Source: Acinetobacter amyesii
GTDB lineage: Bacteria; Pseudomonadota; Gammaproteobacteria; Pseudomonadales; Moraxellaceae
NCBI RefSeq assembly: GCF_002018365.1
Contig: NZ_MVKX01000004.1
Coordinates: 282,897 to 346,896, forward strand
Reading direction: 5' to 3'
DNA length: 64,000 nt
Of this stretch, positions 63,168 through 64,000 are shown piece after piece. The notes beneath the pieces are model-generated. The model made no database searches and was not told the DNA's origin. It worked only from the letters and a program-made list of their open reading frames with translations. The translations under genes and the position numbers were made by a program. Position 1 is the first letter of the stretch. Each line of letters opens with the position of its first letter.

Positions 63168-63578
63168 ATGTTTAATGCCACAAAACGCACCGCTTCGAAT
63201 GAGTTAATTCAACATGCCCGTGAACAGATAAATAATATTATTAACAATGCACGAGGCGTTCATTTCATCATGGTGTGTTCAACAGATGGATTTGAGCTAA
63301 CCAGTGTTTACAAACGTGGGCAATATAACAATAGCAAGTTAGCTGCGGTTAGCAGCTCTATCCTTGCAATGGTGTCAGCATTTATTAAAGAAATTCATTT
63401 GGTCGGTTGTCAAAATATAACCTTAGATGCCGAAAATGGAAAAGCGATACTTGCATCAGTCTCTGCTCAAAATCACCCCATGATTATTGTGGCGCTAACA
63501 GACAAAGATATTTTATTAGGCCAAGTCCTATATATGCTTAAAGCTGCAACGCAATCAATTATTTCAGCGGATCAATAA
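63168..63578 (+). CDS. Roadblock/LC7 protein 2 of the GTPase cassette
   Basis: The 136-residue protein has a better preserved roadblock fold than gene 1: a first helix (EQINNIINNARGVHFIMV), STDGFELTSVYKRG, a central helix KLAAVSSSILAMVSAFIKEI, and VALTDKDILLGQVLYMLKAA at the end. This is the MglB/CvnB type, which binds Ras-like GTPases as a dimer. It follows the GTPase by 10 bp with AAGGAG before the ATG, so the two are probably made together and act together. Confidence 0.85.
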   Translation: MFNATKRTASNELIQHAREQINNIINNARGVHFIMVCSTDGFELTSVYKRGQYNNSKLAAVSSSILAMVSAFIKEIHLVGCQNITLDAENGKAILASVSAQNHPMIIVALTDKDILLGQVLYMLKAATQSIISADQ

Positions 63579-63683
63579 CCTTGATAGAAAGATTGAGGAC
63601 GTCTTACTTTATATTTGAGTGAGAAATATTCATATATTATCCACTTACAACATATTCATTTTCATATTTTATTCTTTTTTCAT

Positions 63684-63750
63684 TTCTTCTTATTTTCCTA
63701 TTTTTTGCTTTCGCTTTTCTTCTCCTTTTCCTCTTTTTCGCTTTTCCCTC
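63684..63750. repeat. Near-pure pyrimidine tract
   Basis: A run of about 65 bp is almost wholly T and C on the plus strand, with only occasional G or A, and is rich in TTTTC-like units. It lies behind the terminator of the rRNA operon. Confidence 0.7.
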
Positions 63751-63756
63751 ACGCAT

Positions 63757-63790
63757 AAAAAAACACCCCCTGACGTATCAGGGGGTGTTT
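63757..63790 (-). terminator. Terminator of the rRNA operon
   Basis: AACACCCCCTGA and TCAGGGGGTGTT pair around a 4-base loop. Read on the minus strand it is followed by a T-run. It lies right behind the 5S gene. Confidence 0.92.
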
Positions 63791-63799
63791 CGAATAATG

Positions 63800-63915
63800 A
63801 GCTGGCGATGACTTACTCTCACATGGGTAACCCCACACTACCATCAGCGCTAAGAGGTTTCACTTCTGAGTTCGGGAAGGGATCAGGTGGTTCACTCTTG
63901 CTATTGTCGCCAGCA
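63800..63915 (-). rRNA. rrf: 5S ribosomal RNA
   Basis: On the minus strand the sequence begins GCTGGCGACAATAGCAAGAG and ends CATCGCCAGC, whose ends pair as helix I. The CCCGAACTCAGAAGTGAAAC core of 5S RNA is present. Length is about 115 bases, as in Acinetobacter. It is complete, and the terminator follows. The 23S gene should lie beyond the window end, upstream in reading direction. Confidence 0.95.
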
Positions 63916-64000
63916 CAACTGTTATGGATACTTGCTTAGTCTTACGTATTGCTAAGTTTTCTACCAAATGAGTTATTAACAGAAGTACTTGAGTTAATTT
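63916..64000 (-). other. 23S-5S spacer of the rRNA operon (partial)
   Basis: This is the 85 bp upstream of the 5S gene in its reading direction, without a tRNA-like fold. It should be the internal transcribed spacer after 23S, whose end is not reached. Confidence 0.6.

Noticed and set aside
63619..63939. 106-codon open frame over the end of the window
   Set aside because: It runs through the rRNA terminator and most of the 5S gene on the opposite strand. The protein is Phe/Ser/Pro-rich from the pyrimidine tract, so it is an artefact.

Overview
The window is a chromosomal segment of a gamma-proteobacterium of the genus Acinetobacter. The evidence is an OmpA with the Acinetobacter-type N-terminus, an 801-residue membrane quinoprotein glucose dehydrogenase next to an OprB porin, the bioA-bioF-bioC-bioD order, the rplM-rpsI then sspA-sspB block, AT-rich intergenic DNA and a 5S rRNA of Acinetobacter type. 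I cannot name the species. Most genes are core metabolism. I saw no phage, insertion sequence, CRISPR array or tRNA.

Layout. 1-10.8 kb is a nutrient (probably peptide) uptake locus. On the minus strand are two oligopeptide-type binding proteins and a secreted M3 peptidase, cut by the window edge. On the plus strand are a TonB-dependent receptor with a sequence-perfect sigma-54 promoter and its own tonB-exbB-exbD-exbD. 10.9-16.1 kb holds a nucleoside deaminase and the biotin cluster with a BioH-like esterase. 16.2-18.7 kb has a secreted peroxiredoxin, a bacterioferritin lacking the haem-ligand Met, and rlmF. 18.7-20.8 kb is a small AT-rich accessory patch with a miniature MreB-like protein and an SDR reductase. 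20.8-25.4 kb has a Fur-box-preceded siderophore receptor, ompA and a FimT/FimU pseudopilin. 25.5-29.5 kb has a thiolase, a VOC protein and cysI with its DUF934 partner. 29.8-33.7 kb is gcd and oprB. 33.8-40.4 kb is a CoA/fatty-acid catabolism region (CaiB/AMACR-type protein, AraC regulator, thiolase, FadB-type multifunctional enzyme).

40.5-53.5 kb mixes small membrane proteins, a GNAT gene and a methyltransferase gene joined by a heptamer repeat, a TrhA-type protein, an MHS transporter, a metallophosphatase, a phospholipase D lipoprotein, an acyltransferase, hflX, lrgAB and three tandem DUF2147 genes. 53.5-57.5 kb is pdxA-lipoprotein-rsmA-apaH. 57.6-60.8 kb is rplM-rpsI and sspA-sspB plus a hypothetical gene.

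61.0-63.6 kb is the most unusual part: a four-gene cassette of two roadblock/LC7 proteins, an HTH protein with a degenerate N-terminal domain, and a Ras-like GTPase with a GTPGQ switch motif. It resembles actinobacterial conservons and MglA/MglB polarity modules. A perfect 11-bp inverted repeat overlaps its consensus promoter, and a strong intrinsic terminator separates gene 1 from genes 2-4. The window ends in the 5S rRNA gene and terminator of an rRNA operon read from the opposite strand.
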